From contig NZ_CP080647.1 of assembly GCF_019599145.1 (NCBI RefSeq), forward strand, positions 9,176,001 to 9,240,000: 64,000 nt of DNA. Reading direction: 5' to 3'. The DNA comes from Streptomyces akebiae. Its GTDB lineage: Bacteria; Actinomycetota; Actinomycetes; Streptomycetales; Streptomycetaceae. A model generated the notes under the pieces. That model had not been told where the DNA came from and searched no databases. It worked only from the letters and a program-made list of their open reading frames with translations. A program made the translations under genes and the position numbers. This document shows, piece after piece, positions 44,412 through 53,201 of the stretch. Every line of letters starts with the position of its first letter. Within the stretch, counting starts at the first letter, position 1.

Positions 44412-45445
44412 GGACGACGGGAGCTCGCCAGACCATGGCACCCCTGGTCAAGTTCGGCCTGTTCGCGCTGGTCACCATCCTGGCGACGGCTCTGCTCGCC
44501 GCCACCATCGTCAACGTCTCCTTCGCGCCGAAGGACACGTACCGAGCAGTGTTCAGCGATGTGACCGGCCTGGAGGAGGGCGACGACATCCGGGTGGCCG
44601 GGGTGCGGGTCGGCGAGGTCGAGGGCATCCGGATCAAGGACCGGACCCTGGCCGAGGTCACCTTCACGGTCACCGCGGAGCGCCCCCTGCTCACCAGTAC
44701 CGGCGCGGTCGTTCGTTACCGGAACCTGGTCGGGCAGCGGTACATCGCGCTCACCGAGGGCGCCGGCGACGGCACCCGGCTGCGGCCCGGCGGCACCATC
44801 CCGCTGTCCAGGACCCAGCCCGCGCTGGACCTCAACGCGCTGCTGAACGGCTTCAAGCCGCTGTTCGCCGCGCTCAGCCCGAACGACGTCAACCAGCTGG
44901 CCACCGAGATCATCAAAACCCTTCAGGGAGAGGGCGGCACGGTGAACAGCCTGCTCGCGCACACGGCGTCGCTCACCACGACGCTCGCCGACCGCGACGA
45001 GCTGATCGGCTCCGTGATCGACAACCTCAACTCCGTACTGAAGACGCTCGACGAGCGCGGTGGCCGTTTCTCCGGACTGCTGAAGCAGTTGCGGCGGGTG
45101 ATCTCCGGACTGTCCGCCGACCGCAAGCCCATCGGGGAGTCCCTGGTGAGCATCGGCGACCTCACGGAGGCCACATCGGGGCTGCTCGACGACGCCCGCC
45201 CGCCGCTGAAGGACGACATCACCGAGCTGGGCGAGGTCACCGGGACGCTGAACAGGAACGAGAAGACCGTGGAGGGCGTGCTGAAGCGGCTGCCGAACAA
45301 GCTCACCGCGCTGACGGGGACGGCGTCCTACGGCTCGTGGTTCAACTTCTACCTCTGCGACTTCGACGGCCGGATCGTGCTGCCGAAGACGAAGCAGGTG
45401 CTCACCCCCGAGTTCCACGTGGCGCGGGCGAGGTGCGGCGCATGA
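44408..45445 (+). CDS. mceB: Mce protein B
   Basis: 345 residues; the ATG overlaps mceA's stop (ATGA). Membrane anchor (~14-36), MCE domain with VTGLEEGDDIRVAGVRVGEV and RNLVGQRYIALTEGAGDG (~45-115), helical needle region (~140-290) and a short C-terminal domain SYGSWFNFYLCDFDGRIVLP. Subunit of the same heterohexameric importer; strict overlap with neighbours implies translational coupling and fixed stoichiometry. Confidence 0.95.
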   Translation: MRTTGARQTMAPLVKFGLFALVTILATALLAATIVNVSFAPKDTYRAVFSDVTGLEEGDDIRVAGVRVGEVEGIRIKDRTLAEVTFTVTAERPLLTSTGAVVRYRNLVGQRYIALTEGAGDGTRLRPGGTIPLSRTQPALDLNALLNGFKPLFAALSPNDVNQLATEIIKTLQGEGGTVNSLLAHTASLTTTLADRDELIGSVIDNLNSVLKTLDERGGRFSGLLKQLRRVISGLSADRKPIGESLVSIGDLTEATSGLLDDARPPLKDDITELGEVTGTLNRNEKTVEGVLKRLPNKLTALTGTASYGSWFNFYLCDFDGRIVLPKTKQVLTPEFHVARARCGA

Positions 45446-46632
45446 GGATCCGCATCGCGCCGAACAGGCCACGGCGCCGCCGCCCGGAGCCCCTGATGAA
45501 GGTGCGCGTCCTGCCACCGAAGCTGCCCGGGCTGCCGAAGCTGCGGCTCCTTCCCCGCAGGAAGCGTCGCCCGGAGCCCTTGATGAAGGTGCGTGTCCTG
45601 CCACCGAAGCTGCCGAGGATCAGGCTGCCCCGGAAGGCGGGCCGCCCGCGGCTGAAGCCGTTCCGGGACCGCAACCCCGTGTTCGTCGGCGCGGTCGGGC
45701 TCACCACCCTCGCGCTGCTGACGGTGGCCGCGTTCAACGCCGACAGCCTGCCGGTGATCGGCGGCGGCGAGACGTACAGCGCCGCCTTCTCGGAGGCCAG
45801 CGGCCTCAAGCCGGGCGACGAGGTGCGGATCGCCGGGGTCAAGGTCGGCAAGGTCGAGGACGTCGATCTGGACGGCGACCACGTCAAGGTGACCTTCAAG
45901 GTCAAGGACGACCCGGACTTCGGCACCGAGACCGGCGCGTCGATCCGGGTCAAGACGATCCTCGGCGCGAAATACCTGGCGCTGCACCCGAAGGGGCCGG
46001 GCCGACTGAGGGCGGGCAGCGAGATCCCGCTGCGGCGGACGGTGTCCGCGTACGACGTCGTTCAGGCGTTCAGCGATCTGACGACCACGACGGAGGAGGT
46101 CGACACGGAGCGGCTCGCGAAGGCGCTGGACACGATCTCCACCACCTTCCAGGACTCGCCCGCGGAGGTGCGGGCGTCCATCAAGGGACTGTCACGGATC
46201 TCCCGGACGGTGGCCTCGCGCGACAAGGCGCTGCGTGAGCTCCTCGACCACGCGAACGGGGTCACCGGAGTGCTGGCCGAGCACTCGGAGGACTTCTCCG
46301 CGCTGGTGAAGGACGGCGACAAGCTGTTCAAGGAGATCAGCAAGCGGCGCACGGCGATCCACAAACTGCTCAAGAGCTCCGCCCTGCTGGGCATCGAGCT
46401 CTCCGGCCTGGTCGAGGACAACCGCGAGGCGATCGGGCCCGCGCTCAAGAACCTCAACACCTTCGTCAGGATGCTCGAACGCAACCAGGCGAGCCTCGAC
46501 CGGAGCGTCAAGCTGCTCGCGCCCTACGTGCGGGTCTTCACCAACACCCTCGGCAACGGCCGCTGGTTCGACTCCTACGTCCAGAACCTGGTCGCCGCCC
46601 CGGTGGTGCCCCGCACGGGAGGCTCACGATGA
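45442..46632 (+). CDS. mceC: Mce protein C with duplicated basic N-terminus
   Basis: 396 residues; ATG overlaps mceB's stop. Unusual cytoplasmic N-terminus of ~75 residues that is very basic and carries a duplicated unit RRPEPLMKVRVLPPKLP (DNA repeats at 45475-45527 and 45565-45617, 90 bp apart). Then the anchor (~79-98, VFVGAVGLTTLALLTVAAFN), the MCE domain (SGLKPGDEVRIAGVKVGKVE, then KTILGAKYLALHPKG) and the helical needle. Ends NGRWFDSYVQNLVAAPVVP. Most Mce proteins have only ~10-30 residues before the anchor, so this extension is notable. Confidence 0.95.
   Translation: MRIRIAPNRPRRRRPEPLMKVRVLPPKLPGLPKLRLLPRRKRRPEPLMKVRVLPPKLPRIRLPRKAGRPRLKPFRDRNPVFVGAVGLTTLALLTVAAFNADSLPVIGGGETYSAAFSEASGLKPGDEVRIAGVKVGKVEDVDLDGDHVKVTFKVKDDPDFGTETGASIRVKTILGAKYLALHPKGPGRLRAGSEIPLRRTVSAYDVVQAFSDLTTTTEEVDTERLAKALDTISTTFQDSPAEVRASIKGLSRISRTVASRDKALRELLDHANGVTGVLAEHSEDFSALVKDGDKLFKEISKRRTAIHKLLKSSALLGIELSGLVEDNREAIGPALKNLNTFVRMLERNQASLDRSVKLLAPYVRVFTNTLGNGRWFDSYVQNLVAAPVVPRTGGSR
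45475..45617 (+). repeat. 90-bp-period duplication in mceC
   Basis: A 53-bp segment at 45475-45527 recurs at 45565-45617 with three mismatches, all silent or conservative. The unit boundary suggests duplication of a 90-bp block; it preserves the frame and doubles a basic, Pro-containing stretch. Confidence 0.95.
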
Positions 46633-47762
46633 CCAGGCGATTGCCCGCCCCGCGCACCCTGGTGCTGCTCACCGCGCTCGCGGTCCTCGCCGCGCTCGCC
46701 ATGGTGCTGTGGCCGCGCCCCGGGACCGTCCGGGTCACGGCGTACTTCCCGCGCACCGTCGGTATCTATCCCGGCTCGGACGTCCGCGTCCTCGGCATCC
46801 GCATCGGCGAGGTCAGGCGGATCACGCCGGAGGGCGGCCGGGTGCGCGTCGAGCTGGAGTACGAGGAGGGCCGCAGGCTGCCCGCCGACGCGCAGGCCGC
46901 CATCATCAACTCCTCGGTGGTCAGCGACCGTTACGTGCAACTGCTGCCGGTATACCGCAAGGGCCCGGTGCTGCGGGACGGCGACGTCATTCCCGAGTCG
47001 CGCACGGCCGTGCCCGTCGAGCTGGACCGGATCTTCGACAGCCTGCACACCACGTCCGAGGCACTCGGCCCGAAGGGCGCGAACAAGGACGGCTCCCTGT
47101 CGCGACTGCTGGGCGTGAGCGCGGACAACCTCGAAGGCCAGGGCGAGAACCTCAACCAGACCGTCGAGGACCTCTCGCAGGCCGTCACCACCCTGTCCGA
47201 CGGGCGGGGCGACCTGTTCGGCACCGTACAGAACCTCCAGGTGTTCACGGCCGCGCTGGCCGCCGACGACCAAAGCGTGCGGTCGTTCAACACCAGCCTC
47301 ACCAAGGTGGCGGAGCAGCTCGCCGGGGAGCGCGAGGACCTCGCGGCGGCGCTGAAGCATCTGGGCGCGGCACTCGGCGACGTGTCGGAGTTCGTGAAGA
47401 AGAACAAGAAGTCACTGACCTCGAACGTGCGGGGCCTCAGCAAGGTCACCAAGGTCCTCGTCACCCAACGCGCCGCGCTGGAGGAGCTGTTGGAGGTCGC
47501 TCCCACGGGTCTGTCGAACCTGCAGAACGCCTACAACGCCTCCGCCGGCACCCTCGACACCCGCAACAACCCCGAGCAGCCGCAGGACCCGGCGTCCCTC
47601 CTGTGCTCCCTTCTGAAGACGACCGGGGAAGAAGGCGGCGAGAACCCCGACTGCGCGGAGCTGAAGAAGCTCTTCGACTCCCTGCCCGAGGTACCGACGG
47701 CCCCCGCGGTGACGGGCACGGTCGACCGGACGCTCGGCGGAATCCTGGAGGCCCGAGCATGA
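46629..47762 (+). CDS. mceD: Mce protein D
   Basis: 377 residues; ATG overlaps mceC's stop. Short N-terminus, anchor (~10-28, LVLLTALAVLAALAMVLW), MCE domain (TVGIYPGSDVRVLGIRIGEV, then INSSVVSDRYVQLLPVY), helical needle (~150-320), and a C-terminal segment with two Cys (LLCSLLK, NPDCAEL). Subunit of the Mce lipid importer; overlaps mceE. Confidence 0.95.
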   Translation: MTRRLPAPRTLVLLTALAVLAALAMVLWPRPGTVRVTAYFPRTVGIYPGSDVRVLGIRIGEVRRITPEGGRVRVELEYEEGRRLPADAQAAIINSSVVSDRYVQLLPVYRKGPVLRDGDVIPESRTAVPVELDRIFDSLHTTSEALGPKGANKDGSLSRLLGVSADNLEGQGENLNQTVEDLSQAVTTLSDGRGDLFGTVQNLQVFTAALAADDQSVRSFNTSLTKVAEQLAGEREDLAAALKHLGAALGDVSEFVKKNKKSLTSNVRGLSKVTKVLVTQRAALEELLEVAPTGLSNLQNAYNASAGTLDTRNNPEQPQDPASLLCSLLKTTGEEGGENPDCAELKKLFDSLPEVPTAPAVTGTVDRTLGGILEARA

Positions 47763-49045
47763 GTGTCTCCCGTAGGACCGGCGTGGCCGCGTGGACGGCC
47801 GCCGGATCGCTGCTGCTGACGGGCTGCCAGTTCAACGGCTGGTACGACGTCCAGCTCCCCGGAGGGGCGGCGGCGGACGGCCGCTCCTACCACGTCACGG
47901 TCGAGTTCAGGGACGTCCTGGACCTGGTGCCGCAGTCGGCGGTCAAGGTCGACAACGTCACCGTGGGCGCGGTCGAGAAGGTGGAGCTGGACGGCTGGCA
48001 CGCCCGGGTGCGGCTGCGCGTCGCCGACTCGGTGAAGCTGCCCGCCAACGCGGTCGCCGAGCTCCGGCAGACCAGCATGCTCGGCGAGAAGTACGTGGCG
48101 CTGTCCCCGCCGGTCGGCACCGCGCCCGTCGGACGGCTCCGCGACGGCGACCGCGTCCCGCTGTCCCGCAGCGGCCGCAACCCGGAGATCGAGGAGGTGT
48201 TGTCCGCCCTGTCCGCGCTCCTCAACGGTGGCGGCGTCGCCCAGCTCAAGACGATCACCGTGGAGCTCAACAAGGCCCTGGAGGGCCGCGAGAACCGGGT
48301 CAGGTCCCTGTTGGAGGAACTCGACACGTTCCTCGGCGGACTCGACGGGCAGCGCGCCGACATCGTCCGCGCCCTCAAGGGCGTCGACCGGCTGGCCAAG
48401 CGGCTGAGGAAGGAGAAGAAGACGATCACCAAGGCCGTCGACACGCTGCCGCCCGCCCTGAAGGTCCTCGCCGACCAGCGCCGCGACCTGACCCGGATGC
48501 TCACCGCCCTGTCGAAGCTGAGCAAGACCGGCACCCGGGTCGTGACCGCCTCGCGGGACGACACCGTCGCCAACCTCAAGCAGCTGAAGCCGATCCTGCA
48601 GCAGCTCGACAAGGCGGGCGACGACCTGCCCAACTCCCTTGAACTGCTGACCACTTACCCCTTCCCGCGCAATGTGGTCGACGCCGTGGAGGGCGACTAC
48701 GTCAACCTCGCGGTCACCGCCGACCTCGACCTGGCGGGCATCTACGGCAACGTCAAGGACAAGCCCGGCGAGCCCGGCGGTTCCGGTGACGGGGACGACG
48801 GTTCCGACATCCCGGACCTGCCGGAACCGCCGGAACTCCCGGATGTGCCCGGCCTCCCGGCCCCCGCCCCGCTGCCCGAGACCCCGGAGGTTCCGGTCGA
48901 ACCCTCGGCGCCCACGGACGGCGACGACCTGCTGTGCCCGCCGGTGTGCACCGCGGGCTACGGCCCCCGAGGGGACTCCGGCCGCCTCCCGGCGGGGATC
49001 GACCTCGCGCTCGCCGAGCTCATGCTGAAGGGAATACAGCCGTGA
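47759..49045 (+). CDS. mceE: Mce protein E, lipoprotein
   Basis: 428 residues; ATG overlaps mceD's stop. Signal peptide with lipobox LLLTGC (Cys23), so lipid-anchored outside the membrane, as is normal for the fifth Mce protein (LprK-type). MCE domain (LVPQSAVKVDNVTVGAVEKV, then RQTSMLGEKYVALSPPVG), helical needle (~165-290), LLTTYPFPRNVVDAVEGDYV, then a Pro/Glu-rich linker (~330-380) and a Cys pair LCPPVCTAGYG near the end. Part of the heterohexamer. Confidence 0.95.
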   Translation: MSVSRRTGVAAWTAAGSLLLTGCQFNGWYDVQLPGGAAADGRSYHVTVEFRDVLDLVPQSAVKVDNVTVGAVEKVELDGWHARVRLRVADSVKLPANAVAELRQTSMLGEKYVALSPPVGTAPVGRLRDGDRVPLSRSGRNPEIEEVLSALSALLNGGGVAQLKTITVELNKALEGRENRVRSLLEELDTFLGGLDGQRADIVRALKGVDRLAKRLRKEKKTITKAVDTLPPALKVLADQRRDLTRMLTALSKLSKTGTRVVTASRDDTVANLKQLKPILQQLDKAGDDLPNSLELLTTYPFPRNVVDAVEGDYVNLAVTADLDLAGIYGNVKDKPGEPGGSGDGDDGSDIPDLPEPPELPDVPGLPAPAPLPETPEVPVEPSAPTDGDDLLCPPVCTAGYGPRGDSGRLPAGIDLALAELMLKGIQP

Positions 49046-50319
49046 TCACCCGTACGGTCAAGGCCCAGCTGCTCGCCTTCGTCACCCTCACCGCCGTCGG
49101 GGTGTCGTACGTCGGCGCCGAGTACACGGGCCTGGTGGACGAAGTCCTCGACCGCGGCTACACCGTGCGGGCCGACTTCGCCGCGTCCGGGGGCATCTTC
49201 TCCGGCGCCGAGGTCACCTACCGGGGGGTGCCGGTGGGCCGGGTGGGCGAGCTGCGGCTGTCCGGCCGAGGGGTGTCGGTGGCCCTGGAGATCGAGGACG
49301 ACGCACCCCGTATCCCGGCCGACACCCTGGCGGTGGTCGCCAACCGTTCGGCGGTGGGCGAACAGTACGTCGATCTGCAACCGCGGCGGACCGGCGGTCC
49401 GTACCTGCTCGACGGCAGCCCGATACCGCGCGAGCGCACCCGGGTGCCGCTGCCCACCACCGACCTCGTCGTCAGCCTCGACCGGCTGGTCAACTCGGTC
49501 GGCAAGGACGATCTGCGCACGACCGTCGACGAACTGGGCAAGGCCTTCTCCGGCACCGGGCCACGGCTGAGCCGACTCGTGGACTCGGGCAACGAACTCG
49601 TCGAGGCGGCTTCCGACACGCTCCCGGAGACGATCTCCCTGATCGAGGACTCGCGCACGGTGCTCAAGACCCAGGCCGACCAGGGTTCGGCCATCACATC
49701 GTTCTCGCGCGATCTGGCGGCGCTCACCGAGGAGTTGAAGGCGAGCGACGGGGATCTGCGCCGGCTGATCGGCAACGCGGCGCCCGCCGCGCAGGAGATC
49801 GACTCCCTGCTGAAGTCGACCCGGCCGGATCTGCCGGTCCTGCTGGCCAACCTCATCAGCGGCGGCCAGGTCACCGTGGCGCGGCTGCCCGGAGTCGAAC
49901 AGGCCCTGGTCACCTTCCCGGTCGTCGTCTCCGGCAGCTACACGGTCGTCCCGGGCGACGGCACCACCCACTTCGGCCTCGTCCTCGGCGCCGACGACCC
50001 GCCGCCGTGCACCCAGGGGTACGGCGGGACGCAGCGGCGGGACCCCGACGACACCGGCACGCGCCCGGCGAACACCGACGCGCGCTGCACGGCGCCGCGC
50101 GGCAGCGACACCTCGGTGCGCGGCGCGCAGAACGCCCCCGGCGCGTCGACGGGTTCGTACGGCGCCGAACGGGCCGCGTACGTCACCCCGTACGACCCGG
50201 ACACGGGCACCGCCACCGGCCCGGACGGGAGGCCCGTCGAGATCGGCTCGACGGGCGGCCAACAGACCGTCTTCGGAAAGGAGTCGTGGCAATGGCTACT
50301 CGTCGGACCGATGGCATGA
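49042..50319 (+). CDS. mceF: Mce protein F
   Basis: 425 residues from GTG 49042, overlapping mceE's stop (GTGA). Anchor (~8-27), MCE domain (GGIFSGAEVTYRGVPVGRVG, then ANRSAVGEQYVDLQPRRTGG), helical needle, then a C-terminal region with two Cys (PPPCTQGYG, DARCTAPRGS) and a hydrophilic tail (ERAAYVTPYDPDTGTATGPD). Last of six Mce subunits. Its end overlaps the start of the first Mce-associated gene. Confidence 0.95.
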   Translation: MITRTVKAQLLAFVTLTAVGVSYVGAEYTGLVDEVLDRGYTVRADFAASGGIFSGAEVTYRGVPVGRVGELRLSGRGVSVALEIEDDAPRIPADTLAVVANRSAVGEQYVDLQPRRTGGPYLLDGSPIPRERTRVPLPTTDLVVSLDRLVNSVGKDDLRTTVDELGKAFSGTGPRLSRLVDSGNELVEAASDTLPETISLIEDSRTVLKTQADQGSAITSFSRDLAALTEELKASDGDLRRLIGNAAPAAQEIDSLLKSTRPDLPVLLANLISGGQVTVARLPGVEQALVTFPVVVSGSYTVVPGDGTTHFGLVLGADDPPPCTQGYGGTQRRDPDDTGTRPANTDARCTAPRGSDTSVRGAQNAPGASTGSYGAERAAYVTPYDPDTGTATGPDGRPVEIGSTGGQQTVFGKESWQWLLVGPMA

Positions 50320-50867
50320 ACACCGAGATGAGCGAGCGCATGAACGCCGAGGTGACCGAGCGCATGAACGCCGACGGTGGGAAGCGGGTGCGCCGCAGGG
50401 TGCTGTCCGCCGGACTCGTCGTCGCGACCGTCCTGACGACCGCGCTGTCGGTCTGGCTGGCCGTGGGGCTGGCCGGGCAGCGCGGGGCCGAGCAGCGGCG
50501 GCAGGACGTCCTGGCGGCGGCCCGCCAGTCGGCGCTGAACTTCACCTCGCTCGACTACCGCCACTACGACCGGGACAGCGGGAACGTGCTCAAGAGCGCC
50601 ACCGGCGACTTCAAGGAGCAGTTCGCCGCGCAGACCGAGCAGCTGACCGCGCTGGTCGCCGAGAACAAGTCCGTGTCCGAGGGACAGGTCCTCGAAGCGG
50701 GCATCGTGAGGTCCGACGCCCGGTCCGCCCGCGTCCTGGTCGTCGCCGACAGCAAGGTGACCAACACCGCCGTGCCCGACGGAGAGGCGCGCACGTACCG
50801 GCTCCAGCTCGACCTCGTCCTCAAGGACGGTCGCTGGCTGACGTCCGACGTCGAGTTCGTGGGCTGA
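50292..50867 (+). CDS. Mce-associated membrane protein 1
   Basis: 191 residues; ATG 50292 has AAAGGAG eight bases upstream and lies inside the end of mceF. The cytoplasmic N-terminus has a tandem repeat MSERMNAEV/TERMNADG (24-bp DNA period at 50334 and 50358). One membrane span (~40-60, LVVATVLTTALSVWLAVGLA) and an extracytoplasmic NTF2-like domain (ALNFTSLDYRHYDRDSGNVL, then DGRWLTSDVEFVG), the standard Mam fold. In mycobacteria such proteins stabilise Mce complexes. Confidence 0.9.
   Translation: MATRRTDGMNTEMSERMNAEVTERMNADGGKRVRRRVLSAGLVVATVLTTALSVWLAVGLAGQRGAEQRRQDVLAAARQSALNFTSLDYRHYDRDSGNVLKSATGDFKEQFAAQTEQLTALVAENKSVSEGQVLEAGIVRSDARSARVLVVADSKVTNTAVPDGEARTYRLQLDLVLKDGRWLTSDVEFVG
50334..50374 (+). 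repeat. 24-bp-period tandem repeat in Mce-associated gene 1
   Basis: GAGCGCATGAACGCCGA at 50334 recurs exactly at 50358, giving a repeated Glu-Arg-Met-Asn-Ala motif. In frame. Confidence 0.9.
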
Positions 50868-50915
50868 ACGACCGGCGTCCCGTATGAACAGGCATCAGAG
50901 TTGAGGAGAAAGACC

Positions 50916-51704
50916 GTGGCGAACACCACCTCGCGAACCCGCGGTGCCGGCTCCCCCGCCCGCCGCACCATGACCGCGGCCGCCCGCGCGGCGGCCAAGC
51001 GCGCCCGACGCGTGGAGCACCTCGCGGCCGAGGCACCGCCACGGACCGAGGAACGGTACTCCGGGCGCACGGTGGTGATCGACGCTCCGGGCGATGACGG
51101 GTGGGACGACCCGCCGGAGCCGGCATCGGAGTCCGTGTCCGTGTCCGTGTCCGTGTCCGTGTCCGAGGATGCGCTGAAGGAGAGTGCGTCCGTACGACGG
51201 CGCTGGCGACGGCTGCGCACCACGGTGTCCTGCGTCGTGCTCGTGGCAGGTCTGGTCGCCATCGCCGTGCTCGGGTGGCGCTACGGGGAGGGGCGGCGCG
51301 CGGAACAGGCGCGGGGAGAGGCGCTCGCGGCCGCGCGGAAGGCGGCGCCCGTCGTCCTGTCGTACGACTACCGGCATCTCGACCGGGACTTCGCCCGCGC
51401 CCGCACCCATCTGACCGGGTCCTTTCGCGCCGAGTACGGAAGGACCACGACGAAGGTGGTCGGACCGACCGCCAGGAAGTACCACGGTGTGGTGAAGGCG
51501 ACGGTGGCGGCACCCGTGGGCGGTGGCCTGCCCGCGGCGTCCGTCGTGTCGGCCGGACCGGACAAGGCCGTGGTCCTGCTGTTCGTCAACCAGGTCACCA
51601 CGAGCACCCAGGTCACGGGATCCCGCATGGATCTGAACCGGGTGCGGATGACGCTCACCCGCACCTCCGAGGGTTGGAGGGTGAGCGCCGTGGACGCGCT
51701 CTAG
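50916..51704 (+). CDS. Mce-associated membrane protein 2
   Basis: 262 residues; GTG 50916 follows GAGGAGAAAGA. Basic Ala/Arg-rich N-terminus, a Val-Ser repeat (residues ~72-83) from a hexanucleotide repeat, one membrane span (~100-122, VSCVVLVAGLVAIAVLGW) and an NTF2-like extracytoplasmic domain (VVLSYDYRHLDRDFARARTH, then LTRTSEGWRVSAVDAL). Same architecture as the previous gene. Last gene of the mce operon. Confidence 0.9.
   Translation: MANTTSRTRGAGSPARRTMTAAARAAAKRARRVEHLAAEAPPRTEERYSGRTVVIDAPGDDGWDDPPEPASESVSVSVSVSVSEDALKESASVRRRWRRLRTTVSCVVLVAGLVAIAVLGWRYGEGRRAEQARGEALAAARKAAPVVLSYDYRHLDRDFARARTHLTGSFRAEYGRTTTKVVGPTARKYHGVVKATVAAPVGGGLPAASVVSAGPDKAVVLLFVNQVTTSTQVTGSRMDLNRVRMTLTRTSEGWRVSAVDAL
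51131..51166 (+). repeat. Hexanucleotide repeat (GTCCGT)5
   Basis: Five perfect GTCCGT units followed by GTCCGA encode Val-Ser repeats in the cytoplasmic linker of Mce-associated protein 2. Unit changes would alter linker length without a frameshift. Confidence 0.95.
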
Positions 51705-51745
51705 ACGCCCCGGATCTCCACGTCCAGCCCGGCGGGAGCATCCGT

Positions 51746-51890
51746 TCAAGCCGCAGGCCACCACCTGGGCGTCGCCCATGCCGGCGCGTAGCCGAAACCG
51801 TTGATCGCCCAGTACAGGGCCGCCGGAGCCAGCAGGCTGCCCGAACGGCGCCGCAGCTCGCACAGAACCACCCCGGCGGCGGGTCCAGGC
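51746..51890 (-). pseudogene. CPBP intramembrane protease tail (remnant)
   Basis: The minus strand reads AGVVLCELRRRSGSLLAPAA then LYWAINGFGYAPAWATPRWW and a stop at 51746-51748. This matches the last conserved segment of CPBP (CAAX protease/bacteriocin-processing) proteins, where the catalytic His precedes an Asn (HWxxN); here the His is Tyr (LYWAIN). No start or upstream catalytic Glu-Glu motif exists, so it is a broken remnant. Confidence 0.5.
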
Positions 51891-52203
51891 CCGTCGCCGG
51901 GCGGAGTCGGTCAAGACCAGGGAGCGGGTGACCAAGCGCCTGACGAGGAGCGGTCCTCCGCGAGGTGGCCCCGCAAGGCTGCGGAGCTCGATGTACGGCT
52001 TCGACAGCGTCTCGCACTGCTCGACCAGCAGCAGCTGATGTCGACGAGCCGCCGCAGATCCTCACCGCGGCGCTCGTGCTGAACCGTCAGGTCCGGATGA
52101 GCTTCCCGGGCTGAGAGGGATCGTCCCGGGGTGGCCGCGGATGCTCCGTACCTTGCCTGCGTCGGCGCGAGGGCCGGGGCGGTCGCAGGTCGGGAGCCCG
52201 GCC
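51891..52203. other. Gene-debris spacer with YjbQ-like tail
   Basis: No intact gene. Bases 52079-52114 (plus strand) read LNRQVRMSFPG and a stop, almost the same as the end of the YjbQ gene (DRQVRLSFLG); the DNA from 52084 to 52110 matches 29053-29079 with two differences. The rest has no recognisable content. Confidence 0.4.
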
Positions 52204-52848
52204 TCAGTCGGCGCGCCCGACGCCGCGATCCGGTGCGCTCATGTCCCCTGTGGCGGGGGTGCCGTCGGCGAGTCCGTACCGCAGGTACACGGCCCCCTTG
52301 GGGCCGGCCGCCGGTGGTTCGAGGAGCGTGAGGTTCGTGGGCACCTCGCCGCCGTCGAACACCTTCTTCCCGACGCCGAGCACGATCGGATGCACCCAGA
52401 GGTCGAGACGGTCGAAGAGCTTCTCGCGCAGAAGGCTCTGCACCAGGTCCAGGCTCCCGACGACCTTCACGTGCTCGTGCCGGTCACGGATCTCGCGTAC
52501 CGCGGCGGCCAGATCCGGACCGAGCTGCGTGGACCCGGCCCACGAGAGGTCGGGCTTTCCGCGGGAGGCCACGTACTTCGGGACACGGTTGAAGAGGTCG
52601 GCGATCGCGCCGTCCTCGCCGCCCTTCTGGTGCGGCCAGTAGGCGGCGAAGATGTCGTACGTCCGCCGGCCGAGCAGGAGGGCGTCCGTGCCCTCGTACG
52701 CGGCACCGATCTGTGCCCCCGCCACCTCGTCCAGCAGGGGTGCCTGCCAGCCGCCGAACGGGAACCCGGCCGGGTCCTCGTCGGGGCCGCCGGGCGCCTG
52801 CCCGACGAGGTCGAGGGTTGCGAACAGTTCGATGTGGATGAGACCCAT
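52204..52848 (-). CDS. RibD C-terminal/dihydrofolate reductase-like protein
   Basis: 214 residues, ATG 52848 with GGGAGTAGG upstream. Fold marks: LFATLDLVGQAPGGPDEDPA, GTDALLLGRRTYDIFAAYWP, VKVVGSLDLVQSLLREKLFD and LDLWVHPIVLGVGKKVFDGG. This is the stand-alone RibD-C/DHFR-like family, NADPH-dependent reductases of unknown substrate, common in Streptomyces. Cytoplasmic, monocistronic. Confidence 0.92.
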   Translation of the reverse strand: MGLIHIELFATLDLVGQAPGGPDEDPAGFPFGGWQAPLLDEVAGAQIGAAYEGTDALLLGRRTYDIFAAYWPHQKGGEDGAIADLFNRVPKYVASRGKPDLSWAGSTQLGPDLAAAVREIRDRHEHVKVVGSLDLVQSLLREKLFDRLDLWVHPIVLGVGKKVFDGGEVPTNLTLLEPPAAGPKGAVYLRYGLADGTPATGDMSAPDRGVGRAD

Positions 52849-53201
52849 GGCCTACTCCCGATGAGATGGTCGTCCGGTCAAAAGGTAGACCTGCGGGAAC
52901 CGGCTGACTCATCGCCGCGCGGACCCGTGCCGACCGGGAATGGTCGCGCGAAGCCGGGAGGGGTCGGTGCGCAGGCTCAGGTTTCTTGCCTTCAGCGCCG
53001 CCGCAATCGCCTGGTGGTGGACGCACCGGGGTTCCGGGGGGCTGGTTCGGGCCCATCTGCGCGACGATCGCGCGGTGGAAGGCGTCGTAGGAGCCGGTGA
53101 ACCCGTAGAACGAGCGCTTCACCGCCTCGTCGTCGACGAGCATCCGGTCGTGGAGCACACAGGTCAGCCGACCTGTCGGTGGGCCGTGCCAGGATGCCCG
53201 T
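52849..53201. other. Spacer with a possible truncated gene
   Basis: 353 bases. A minus-strand frame starting GTG 53158 reads MLHDRMLVDDEAVKRSFYGF then TGSYDAFHRAIVAQMGP, which looks protein-like, but after ~40 residues it turns into low-complexity sequence. It may be a truncated gene. It also contains the promoter area of imm51. Confidence 0.35.

Noticed and set aside
51131..51166. Possible CRISPR-like or structural repeat
   Set aside because: It is a simple in-frame hexanucleotide repeat with no spacers.
52484..53158. Minus-strand open frame overlapping the reductase gene
   Set aside because: Only its first ~40 residues look protein-like; the rest overlaps the RibD/DHFR-like gene in another frame. 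Reported only as a possible truncated gene in the spacer.
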